DNA of 64,000 nucleotides from Holothuria scabra (taxonomy: Eukaryota; Echinodermata; Holothuroidea; Aspidochirotida; Holothuriidae). The notes under the pieces are model-generated. The model searched no databases. It was not told where the DNA came from and worked only from the letters and a program-made list of their open reading frames with translations. Location of the stretch: assembly GCA_037179385.1 (NCBI GenBank), contig CM074193.1, forward strand, positions 1,989,931-2,053,930. Direction: 5' to 3'. Below, piece after piece: positions 34,157 to 44,609 of the stretch. Position 1 is the stretch's first letter. Each line of letters begins with the position of its first letter. Both the position numbers and the translations under genes were made by a program.

Positions 34157-36192
34157 TTAACATAACATAACAGGTTGAAGGGCAAAGGAGGGCCAAGGCC
34201 CCATAAGATGCCCTGAAGTCCATGCCCTAATCAAAAGTCAAACCACCAAAGCTTGACTACAGCCCCAAATCAGATTTTACCACAGCCATGGAAAAACTTG
34301 TCAATGTTAACCTTAAAGCAGTGAACTTACGGGGAGTTAACTACCCAATCTGGTAGACAATTCCACTCGTTGACAACTCTATGGGAGAAACTAAACTTCC
34401 TAATGTCAAGCCTTGCAAAAGGCTTTTCCAGCATTTTACAATGCCCACGCACCCGAGAATTACTTTGAACCTTTAAATAACTACAAGTCAGAAGGGGATT
34501 CCTTTCACAAAGAAACTTGTAAACTTGGAGCATGTCCCCCCTAATCCTTCTCAGCTCCAAAGTGCTAAGCCCAAGATGTTTAAGCCTAGCATGATAAGGT
34601 AAATTTCTCACCTCAGGTATAAGGCGAGTGGCTCTCCTCTGAACCTGCTCTAAAAGATACTTGTCCTTTTCATAGAAGGGACTCCACGCCTGAGCTGCAT
34701 AGTCAAGATGGGGTCTTACCAACTGCTTATACAAATTAAGTACAATATCCTTACTAAAATTGATGAAATTCCTCTTGATCAATCCAAGCACTCTATTAGC
34801 CCTTGCAGCAGTAGCTGCACACTGCCTTGATGACTTTAAATCCCCAGTAATTACAACACCCAGATCTTTCTCAAAGGTGACATTACTTAAAACACTACCA
34901 TTCAGGTTATAATCATAGCTAAAACTTTTGGGACCAAAATGTAGGACCTCACACTTATCTGCATTAAAAGACATTTGCCACGTCTGACACCAAGAAAATA
35001 TCCTATCCAGATCTTTCTGCAGCAGTAAGGCATCATCCAAAATGCTTATTTTCCTATAAAGCTTAGTATCATCTGCAACCTTACTTACGAGATGTAAGAG
35101 AACTATCAATATCATTGATGTAAATTAAGAAAAGAAGTGGGCCAAGGACAGAACCCTGTGGTACTCCTCTTGTGACCTCTTTCCAAGAGGAGAAGTTACC
35201 ATTGACAGCAACTCTCTGAGATCTACCATGAAGCCACGAATTAATCCAATCAGCACAATTGCCGTGAACCCCTAACCTTTGCAGTTTAACCATTAGCCTA
35301 CCTAATGGAGCTTTATCAAAAGCCTTTGAAAAGTCAAGGTAAATGGCATCAACGCCATACCCAGAATCAAGAGATGAAGAGACATCTTCAAGAAGGCTCA
35401 GTCAGTTAGTAACACAAGATCTGCTTGGCAGGAAACCATGCTGTGACAGATTAAGTAACTCATTATCTAAAAGATACTTAAGTAAACTATCCTTCATTAA
35501 AGATTCCATAACTTTGCACACAACACTGGTTAAACTGACAGGCCTGTAATTGCAAGGATTACTTCAATCCCCCTTCTTAAAAATTGGAGTAACTTTTGCT
35601 ACCCGCCAGACAGTAGGAACAAAACTCGAATCCAGACACTTCTGAAAAATGATGGAAAGAGGAACTGACAAAATCTCAGAGCATTCACTTAAAATGGCTG
35701 GGTGGACCCCATCTGGCCCAGGGGCCTTACTAGCTTTCAAACTCTTTAACTTTTTACAAACTTGTTCCTGCGAGAAAATGACATAACTAATTGAAGGAGA
35801 GACATCAGAACCCCTACAAGTTCCCAACAAAGATGATTTCTCAGTAAAAACAGATACAAAATAGTCATTTAACAAGTTATCCATATCCTGATGGTCACTA
35901 ACCAAAGTATTATCATTACCTTTGAGAGGCCGCACACCCTCCTTACGTTTCTGCTTAGACCTCACATAGGCATGAAAAGTTTGGGGGTTTATCTTAACCT
36001 CCTTGGCCAACTGCTTTTCAAACCTAGTTTTAGTTCCATTAACCAAATTTTTAACTAAGATTTCCTGCTTCTTGTAAGCAGCTAAGTTACCTGGGTTTTT
36101 ACTGGCCCTATAGCGACGCCAACACTTACGTTTCTTCCTAGTTGCTCTAAGAACTTCTCTAGAAATCCAAAAAGGCTTTTTAACGAGTTGAA
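34157..36192 (-). pseudogene. CR1/L2-like LINE, most of the reverse transcriptase, inactivated
   Basis: Read on the minus strand, from 36192: a pre-RT linker (K-K-P-F-W-I-S-R-E-V-L-R-A-T), A-S-K-A-P-G-P-D-G-V-H, the Y-L-D-F-S-K-A-F-D block, [13 protein letters not shown], and A-D-D-T-K-L at ~35073. The same C-terminal blocks as the 30265 copy follow. Breaks: a stop replacing a codon near 35570, a second stop near 35400, a frameshift near 35090, and F to V in the F-A-D-D catalytic motif. The endonuclease is missing. The untranslated end and TTATG-type tail reach 34157. It cannot encode an active protein. Confidence 0.92.
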
Positions 36193-37740
36193 ATTCATAT
36201 CCCGGAGATAAAATTTAGTAACTTTAAAATACAGTGTATGGAAAATGTTCTCTTTCAAGGGGTTGAGCTACATCTCAAAGGATATAGCGTTCGGAAGATT
36301 CAAATTGTATCTGTTTCTTTTTGGAAAGTGGCTGCGCTTTCAGAAGAGGTCGTTTACCGTGCCGGGCATTTTTGAGCAAGTTGAAAGACAAATTTAAAAC
36401 GGTTCCTTTGAGTAACCATGTTGTAAGAAACACTAGTTGCGCAGTAATCCAACTAAAGGAGGAGGTGTGAAAAAATTGAATTTTTCTTTTTTTGCTTTTT
36501 CGTTTTTTTTTTTTCTGTTTTTTGTTTTGTTTTGTTTTTTCTTTTTGAAAAAAAGGACGTACTAGGAAAGGAGATTTTGGATGAGAGGGTTGCACAATAA
36601 AAGACTTCGTTATAATTTTCCTATCCTCACAACTCCGTAGCCAACATGAAACTTCAGATTCTGATCTGTCTCTTCTTCCATTAATAATTTGAATTTCAAC
36701 AGTGATATCTCTTTCTGAAATGCTAAAACCTCATAATACCAAATTCACCATCTCCAAAATAACCTGTCCATTAGTGAATCGTTCCCTTGAAGGAAGGACA
36801 AAATTGCCTTCACCAGCTTCAAGGATTATATCTCCAAATGTCACATTTTTGCTGTTAACTAACTTGCAGTGGACATCGAGTGGCTTAGTTTTCTCAGTAA
36901 TACAGAAGTATTCGCTGAAACTGAATTTCATGGATAAATTGACGTTAAAACAAATTTTTAACCAGAAAAATCGATCTAGGTTTGGTGGAATTATAGATAA
37001 TTTTCAGCATAAAAATTGCAACAAAACAACGGTCAGTTCCAGGCTCTCGTGCAGGGTAAATATTTGCTGTGACTAAGTAAACAATAGATGTGGTTAAATG
37101 AAGTCAAAAAATCGGCCATTTCGTGCCATGGTCGGCCAGTTCGTTCTGCACTTCTTCAAGGGGAGAGATTTTCTCATGCATTCGTTACCGGGAGCTGCTA
37201 AATAGCAAACCAGCAAATTAATTCAGTTTGTATCTGTCGAGCATGTGTAGGTGTTGTATGTTGCTTCGACTTAAATCCGTGATGTTAGAATCGTCGTTAT
37301 ACTCGAGTGAATAATGATGTGTTAGTAATGGCTTGGTTTGAATTAAAACAAATATAATGGGTGGCAGTGATTGCTTTGGCTATTATGTACAAGACCAGGT
37401 ATAGTATCCTTCGCAGGTTTCGAAGTCAAACTACTTCAGATAGATCCAATACAATGAAGGTTGCGAGACACAGTTTCAAATTTTACTCTAAAAAAGGTAT
37501 TAAGGAATTAAGCCCTTAATTTCCCTCGACGTGCACTAGATACGTTTAATTTCTAAACATGCAATAAACAATGTTTAAAAAGAATTATTGACTAATTATG
37601 CATTGCATGTTAATCAATTTAACATTTGCAAAACTAATTGCTTTGAAATGAGACATTTGTGTTTAGTATGTACTAGAAATGTTCATAATTGTTGAGGAAA
37701 TAAAGGTATGGTTTCAATGGGAACCACTACGGTGCGAGAG
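36193..37740. other. intergenic stretch, nothing recognised
   Basis: It contains a T-rich low-complexity block at about 36479-36550 and otherwise unremarkable AT-rich sequence. Confidence 0.5.
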
Positions 37741-38243
37741 TCAAAGGCCTAAAAAATCTCTCATCCCAAATGGATTCAATTCTCCTAGCCTTCTTTCTCC
37801 AGCACCTCTCACAACTGTCCAAAACTCATCCTGATCCATCAGTAGCGTAGCTAGGATTGTGTCATGGGGTCGGGGGTTGGTGTCATGAGGGGTTTGGCGG
37901 CACGACATGGGGAAAAGTCCAAAAGGAATAGAGAGAAAACCCGCATTTTAGATGTTTTTGCATTGCGAGGTTGGGTCATGGGGGACGGGTTCTAACAGCT
38001 TCTAACCCCCAAAACCACCCCGTGGCTACGCCACTGTCATCCACGCAGACAAAGCACATTTAATTTATTGCTTCATGGTGAGTATACAATACCCCAATGT
38101 GTAATCAGAACACTCTTGGTACAGTCGTATGAGCGAGAAAACTGTTTTGCATTGCTGTCAATCAAAGAGTTGTGCCAATTGAAAATTTTTGTGAACTACT
38201 ACAAAAAAATTCTAGTTTGGGGTGAGAGTTGACTGCCTTTAAG
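37741..38243 (-). mobile_element. TTAA MITE family A copy split by a nested element
   Basis: The family A sequence begins AAAGGCCTAAAAAATCTCTCA and resumes after 38036 to end GGGTGAGAGTTGACTGCCTTTAA. The two halves fit together around the insertion at 37850-38036. It is more diverged than the 304-bp copies. Confidence 0.75.
37850..38036. mobile_element. 187-bp hAT-like MITE nested in family A
   Basis: The ends are CAGTAGCGTAGCTAGG and GTGGCTACGCCACTG, the same terminal type as 654-2748. The flanking octamers TGATCCAT and TCATCCAC agree at 6 of 8 positions. The interior is G-rich then C-rich (GGGGTCGGGGG ... CCACCCC). Confidence 0.7.
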
Positions 38244-38989
38244 CTTGGCAAGCCGATGCCTAGAATCATGGGTAGCGTCAGCTTTGACTCAGATGTCGGT
38301 GTAATACATACACGCAAACGTAAACACAAATATCTATCAGATAATTTCAAAAAAATCAAAGCGCTAAAAACTGAAAAAAAAACAAGGAAAAAAAAGGAAA
38401 GCACAGCTAACACAAGGAACATGACCAAAAAATTTACTTTGAATTGGGAGTGTTTTTCAACATTTAAGTGATACGTGTCCTTCAAGATTGACGTTCATGC
38501 CTGTAACCCAAACAAATGTAATCAGTTTTCAATTAATATCGTTCAGCTTTAGTTAAAAACTTACTCTGTAAAATACCGCTGTAAAATTACACATCAAAAA
38601 TACTGAGAAACATAAAGATTACAGAAAATTTCTGGTACATATTTGCAATTGTTTTCCTCCAATCGAAATATATATCTCTTTCTTGTTTTGTTAAAAGACC
38701 AGTTCGAATTTTCGGGCAGTATTGCGCAAAAGGTAAGAGGTCAACGGGTATCTCTTTTGCATGTGTTCAAGTTGATGGCGACAGGCAAACACTCGCAAAA
38801 GCAGTGTGCTATGCGCGGCTGTCGAAGCTCTTAGATGCATTTTACTCGACATGAATAGAGAGGTCATGCACGCATGCGCAGGTATAACATTCGAATTTGT
38901 CTATTCACAGAAAATTTAAAGTGTATTCATCCAGAGACGAACGTCATCAAACAGTTTTTCATAGCGTGTATGGCATTATTATGCTCTAC

Positions 38990-39262
38990 AGTAACTACTA
39001 ATTTTAGCCCCACCCACATTTGTCTAAAATTCATCCTCATCCACTCCAGACACAATCTCGGTTTACTGCTTCGAGGTGAGTATATACAAGACCCCAATAT
39101 GTAATCGAAACGCTATCAGTACAGTACACGCTGTGCAACATGAGCTTCGGTTATGCATTTTTTGAGCTAGCTGTCAATCAATCAAAAAGCTGTGCCAATC
39201 GAGAATTTCTGTGGACTTTTAGAAAACTTGTAGTTTGTGGTATCAGAGAGGATATCAGACCT
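38990..39262 (-). mobile_element. diverged family A MITE
   Basis: TCATCCTCATCC, CACAATCTCGGTTTACTGCTT, GAGGTGAGTATA and AGCTGTCAATCAA-type words follow the family order, but both termini are eroded. Confidence 0.6.
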
Positions 39263-40411
39263 ATAAAAGACAAAGGTTCTCGCCCTAAAATTATTTTGAA
39301 AACAGCTTATTTGCGCTAACTCTTCCTCTTCCGACTATCTTATGAATGGATTTAAACATTGCATGTCCAAGGTTAAGCAGTTAGAAAATATTCCTAAGTT
39401 TCACAATTCAGTAAGAAAACTATAGTCGAATAATTCCAAAAGTACAACCTAATAACAGACCAGCTACTAGACTAATTCAATTTGGGATAACTCAATTTCC
39501 CCTTTTAAGTTAAGCTATGTACTACATGTATTTTATGCCGTGGTTTATTTAACAAGATACAGCTGCAGACATTGCTTCTTTAACATACATATCTAAAAAC
39601 AAAATCTATGTGGGTATCATGTATCGAGATGAATTACACGCTATTCTCATTCAGAACTGGAGTCTGTCATTTTTATGTGTTCTTAATTCCTTTAGATCAT
39701 GCAGCTCTATCCGAGCCACTTTTCACTTGCGTGGTAGTCGTAAGACAAAACTTGAACACCCTGTCACCCAAACCGAGCAGTTTGCAATTATCAGTACTCT
39801 TTTCCAAACCTATAGATGCCACTTTAAAGACTGTTTATTTAAAAAATATGTATACCTCTTTTTCAACAGAGTTATGTAATGTGAACACATTCTTTCAGAT
39901 TCCTATTGTTTTTTCTTTGTTATTGGATGTCCTCTTTTTTCTTAAAGTTTAATGTGTTGGAATGGTTGAATATCTTTTCCTGCAGATCTAGCATTACGTA
40001 ACATTATATGTGGGGTTAGTCAGGGTAACCCTTCTGTCGAGGGCATGTTTTCATTATTTTTGTTTTCATACCGACACTAGGGAGAAGATAGCACGAATGT
40101 TTATCTTGAATGAGAGTGGACCTTTGCCGAACAAAATAATTATCACAGCTCTGGTATAATTGGTCATCTGAGGGATTCATGCAATATTCTTTCTTTTCTA
40201 CTGGAGGAGGAAATTTAATGATTTGCTCAGCCAGTACTAGCCTTAGTACTAGTCAGTAGTTTTAAGTCACAAAGGCTTTTACGTGCTGAAATGGACACAG
40301 CCAGACCGGTGAAAGGATCACTTCATAAGGCCAGAAACCAAAAAAAAAAAAAAAACGAATATCACTAGTCAGTACAGTGGTTTTAAGTTACAGTTACTAT
40401 TTGTTGAGTCA

Positions 40412-40545
40412 CGACTCACTGGCAAAGGGCTGTTAGGCGAAACCAAACTTTAAACTGCTTGCTGAAGAAGCTACTTCGTCCATTGCCTGCGTAGCAGACT
40501 GTAGGGCATATTTCTTGTTCAGTCATATCCCCACCAAGTCTGCCA
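40412..40545 (-). repeat. tail fragment of the U2-like SINE plus an adjoining 55-bp repeat
   Basis: CTGGCAAAGGGCTGTTAGGCG and GCTGAAGAAGCTACTTCGTC match the far (3') end of the SINE copy at 43840. Directly after it, TTGCCTGCGTAGCAGACTG and GTAGGGCATATTTC recur inverted at 61036-61092. Confidence 0.55.
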
Positions 40546-40929
40546 AAGTAAACAAGAAACAGATTCCTTTGGATATTCATAGAAATATGTGGCCTCTAGA
40601 CTGACTGGATGAATGTTAGTGAATAATAAACCGGCAAGAAGGCAACATCTGGTCCCGTTTAAATCATACAGTAACTCATGCTTCCCACAGAGTTGATATG
40701 ACATCTTAAAGCAAACTTCCCGATAGTACCCACTGGATAGCTGGTTATGCAAAGCACCAATGATCCGATCAGGTTTCAATCTAGTCCTTCAGTTTACAAA
40801 AACAAAAATACACACACTCGTTCAAAAAAAATGAGGCCAGAAAGGAATAAGTCATATTATGGTAATGAAGTTTGCGTCTAAAATTGGACGCAGGCCGCTT
40901 CGTTTTGGCGTACGGTGATTTGTGGAGCC

Positions 40930-41233
40930 TTAAAGGGCCAAACCTCTCACCCCAAACTACAATTTTGGCACCCGGGTACCAAAATTCTCAAGTTTGCTCA
41001 GCTCTTTGATTGACAGCTAATTCAAACAATGCAGAGTACAAAGACTTATATTACACAACATGAATGGTACTGTGAGTGTTTTGATTATATAATTGAGTTT
41101 TTCTAAACTCACCCTGAAGCAATAAACTGAGATTGTGTCTAGATGAGGATGAATTCAGACAATTGTGGGAGGGGCTTAAGAAAGAAGGTTAGGAGAATTG
41201 GTACTGTTTGGGATGAGAGAAATGGGGCATTAA
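40930..41233 (+). mobile_element. TTAA MITE family A (forward copy)
   Basis: The element is 304 bp from TTAAAGGGCCAAACCTCTCA to GGGATGAGAGAAATGGGGCATTAA with both TTAA sites. It directly abuts the U2-like SINE that starts at ~41240. Confidence 0.88.
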
Positions 41234-41239
41234 AGGGGG

Positions 41240-41420
41240 GGGGATGAACAAACCGAGTCCGCTCCGCGGAGTATTACGTCCACCAAAGGACACCACTTGA
41301 CCAACCTTAATACCCTCACACCATTTAAATCATTGGTCTGTCAGGTATGGCTCCAATCTAGACTGGTTGTGGAGAACAGATACTACAAATGATCTTAGCC
41401 AAAAGGTCGATAAGTTTTAC
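41240..41420 (-). mobile_element. SINE with a head resembling U2 snRNA, copy 1
   Basis: Read on the minus strand, the head contains CCTTTTGGCTAAGATCA and TGTAGTATCTGTTCT. By eye about 35 of 38 bases match the U2 snRNA 5' region (from memory of human U2). The remaining ~140 bases are not U2 and include CTGACAGACCAATGATTT, GTGTCCTTTGGTGGACG and a terminal hairpin TCCGCGGA then CGGACTCGGTTTGTTCA. It is too diverged downstream to be a functional U2 gene: there is no SL IIa or Sm site arrangement that I can trace. Part of the non-U2 body is shared with 43840-44195. Confidence 0.7.
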
Positions 41421-41429
41421 TTATCATCT

Positions 41430-41660
41430 GATTGATCACTTAGATTTTACCCAAATGTTTGGTAATTGAAAACTTGCCCATAGCCTTTTACCAAAAGTTG
41501 GCTTTTACCCAACCTTAACTTACGCAACAAATATGGGTAGATTGTTTACCTATTTGTTGGGCAATAATTTGCCCATGTTGAGCACTTTTGATTTTGCCCA
41601 ACGCTTTTACCCAACTGTTTTTAGAATGTATAAGTGTGCCCATAAGTTGGTAACCACTTT
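41430..41660. repeat. TTTTACCCAA-rich repeat
   Basis: Multiple degenerate copies of TTTTACCCAAC and its complement GTTGGGCAA or GTTGGTAA occur across ~230 bp. It is possibly an inverted-repeat element, but its ends are not clear. Confidence 0.4.
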
Positions 41661-43839
41661 GAAATTTGATCAGGTGCGAGTTTCACGTCATCAACAGTTG
41701 ATCGATGGTGGTTTTTCTTCAAGTATGGCAAAGCTCGTGTCTTGAGGAGTGCAAGATTTTCAAATTTCTTTACGATGTGAGTTTTTAATGGAAAAAACAC
41801 AGAATAGTGTTAGTATAATGTTTATATATGTTCTGCGCGTAAGTGGAAAGTCAAACTGCCACTGCTTTTCCCTTTAATGGCTTCCATTTGAAATGATCAG
41901 AAATACCCACTTCAAAATATCATGTAACATTTTGATACGGTCAGATACTCTCGACTACAATGTGTTTGTCTGCAGGTGGGTGAGGTACAAAATTAAGCAT
42001 ACTTCAGACACCGATTGATTGATATGCATGATACGAGAGGTGTGTCTTCCGTAAATGGATAGGTAGTTAAAAAAAATACAGGTATCTTCAATTATTTATC
42101 ACTTATCTCACGCTGTTCACCTGCTAAAAATGCTCTGTTCGGTAGGCGGAAGAAATACTGGACATTAGCTTTTTCACCAACTGTCCTACCAGCAGGTGTT
42201 GCAAATCTGCTTGAAAAAAATTTTACTAGGCCCGTAGGAACACTGACAAAACCATAGGTGTTATTATTGAAAACTTCAGCTTCGTCCACCAGATAAATTT
42301 GTTCATAACATCTTCAGCAAAATGTATGCATTGTTTCATACGGTTCTTGTTTCATAGGTTATTAGGCGACAATCAATGGCCATGCGTAATATGATGCAGT
42401 CCCAAACTTTCCCGTCTGGGACTTGAAATGTCCGAATTTTTTTATTGTTAAGGAGAATCTCTCTAATTGGCTCTAATGACTTAATTTGGGTTTTGATTTG
42501 CATAAATTTATGGCTAGTTAACTATAGAAATATTTTGAACATTTGATGGAAAAATAAAATACCCAACTAATACATTTAACACTCTTTTGGAAATTTTTCG
42601 CAACTTAGTTACACAATCATGAATATTTTGTTTATCAACATCGTCACATAGAAATATGATGAGATTTGGATAAATTTATCTTTGTAAAGACACAATAGTT
42701 GGCTTTATAAAACAATCATTGAGAGCTGCCTGAGATTGCTGAAGTGCAAACTGGCAGAGCTAATATTCACCTCAAAACTATCAATATTCAAAAAGTTACG
42801 CTGGTCTAAAGAACGTATCAACCTCTTTTCTTATTTCTGATTTTACCATATCTTTAGCATTGCTTTTTGCATTCTGATCCAATCTAATGTACTTGGATTT
42901 GATTAGACCATGAAAGAACACGTCGATACCCTTTGAGGTGTGGGAAACGTCCTATTTCCAATTCATTGATTTTGCTCCATAAAAGTAGAAAACATGCAAA
43001 CATTGTACAATAGGACAGAAAAAAGTATTCGATTATGTATGTTCCTTCAAAAGTTTTCGTTTATTACCTTCGGAAAGACAATTTAATGAAGTTAAATACA
43101 TTAACTTCACTCCGATATTTTAGGCAGGCCTATAAAGTTTAGAGTCATTGAGAATTTTTTTACTCAAGAGACAAACGTTCTTGATTTCGTACAGATACTT
43201 TTTGTATCAAATGTCCCTTGCTGTTCTAATTACATATCCTTCTCAAGCAAAATTATGAGTTCTAATAGATCTTATCCGGGCAAAACTTGAAAAGTCGGTA
43301 GACTACACAAGACCAAAAGAAATTGCCGAATTTTTTCAGTCTAATTCAGCATGGCTGATATTAAGTAAAACTCAACATTGTCAAAAATGTAAATATTGCC
43401 GATTAAATTGGCTCCCACGGCTGAAGTCAGATTACAGCAGATTAAAAACTTTGACACAATGTAGCATATATTAAAACACTCTTAGTGAATAAATTCAAAG
43501 AAAATCATGTGGTCCACTGGTGTCTTATCTCCACACAATGCGATTTTTAATTAAACATAAATATTTTAACAGATGACAAACAGAAATCGATTTAAAACAC
43601 GTAATTTTGACTCTTACCAGTTTACAATAATATTTTTAGTGCACTCAAGCAAGCGCCCTATGGACAAAAACTCTACAGACAGATTTTTTCCAATGTTTGC
43701 AAGAGTTTATGAGTTTACTTCTTTTGTTTTAAGTGGCTAAGACAGGTTTGAGTATGATGAACTTTTTTTTGAGATGAACATTGCAAGTTCATTTCTAACT
43801 CCATGGCTGAGATGCTTTTCCTAAAGTCTTCACGACCCT
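41661..43839. other. intergenic stretch, nothing recognised
   Basis: AT-rich sequence with no coding frame above background. Confidence 0.5.
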
Positions 43840-44195
43840 CTGGCAAAGGGCCGTTCGCCGAAACCAAAACTTCCACTGCTTCTTGAAGAAGCTATTGCGT
43901 CTACCGAAGGACAATACGTGACCAACCTAAAGGCCCTCAGATCATTCACATTATTGGTCTGTCATGTCCAGCTCCATCCTAGACTAGATTAAAAGAACAG
44001 ATACCACACATGATCTTCGGGTTGATGCGCACTGTTTAAGAAGGTGCTTCTTGATTGGCTGTTGCAATTGTATTGTATCGATTGTATTCTCTGTTCGGGT
44101 TACGGTTTAAGTTAGGATTAGGGCTATCGTTAGCCAGTAGGGTAATTTTGTTAAACAGTGCACATCGCCCCTGATCTTAGCCCTTACTAAACGGT
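43840..44195 (-). mobile_element. SINE with a U2-like head, copy 2, interrupted
   Basis: Read on the minus strand, the part left of the interruption has AAGATCATGTGTGGTATCTG then TTCT, then GACATGACAGACCAATAATG, GGTTGGTCACGTATTGTCC and a hairpin AGCTTCTTCAAGAAGC. It ends TTTCGGCGAACGGCCC. The word TGATCTTAGCCC right of the interruption (44172 on) is the remaining U2-like head. A 153-bp MITE occupies 44018-44170. Confidence 0.65.
44018..44170. mobile_element. 153-bp MITE nested in the U2-like SINE
   Basis: Ends CGGGTTGATGCGCACTGTTT and AAACAGTGCACATCGCCCC are inverted copies. The flanking octamers ATGATCTT (44010-44017) and CTGATCTT (44171-44178) agree at 7 of 8, pointing to a hAT-type target duplication. 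The interior has a GGTTACGGTTTAAG then TTAGGATTAGGG stretch resembling decayed telomere repeats. Confidence 0.75.
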
Positions 44196-44347
44196 TATTA
44201 TGAAGACCGTACAAAAAATGCCATTTCAGATATACTGTGTTAACCCAAATCGCAAAAATTCAGCAACGTCGTTGCTTTTAATAGTTTATTCCAGTCTTGT
44301 TACACACTGCTACCTGCTTCACATAAACTTATGATAAGATAGTGCAA

Positions 44348-44609
44348 TTAAAGGGCAAGAGCAGTCATCCCAAACTGAAAGAGTGTAGTAGACTGTCCAG
44401 TTTCATGATTGGCTGTTGGGAGTCATGTGACAATGTTTTTTCTCTTCAAATGTGAAATTTACCAGGAATAACTGCTTGATTTACCTTGAGTATGCAATAG
44501 TAAAGCCATAAAATGTCATTAAACATTCTTTGAAGTGAAATAAGATGAAAACTGAGTTATTTAGCTTTTTCTTCAAAATAAGTTTGGAGGGACTGCTCTT
44601 TACCTTTAA
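44348..44609 (+). mobile_element. TTAA-flanked MITE, family C, copy 1
   Basis: The element is 262 bp from TTAAAGGGCAAGAGCAGTC to GGACTGCTCTTTACCTTTAA, with imperfect inverted ends and both TTAA sites. It contains TTCAAATGTGAAATTTAC, shared with the copy at 56765. Confidence 0.85.

Noticed and set aside
41380..41420. functional U2 snRNA gene
   Set aside because: Only the 5' ~40 bases resemble U2. The rest lacks the U2 stem-loops and matches another repeat copy.
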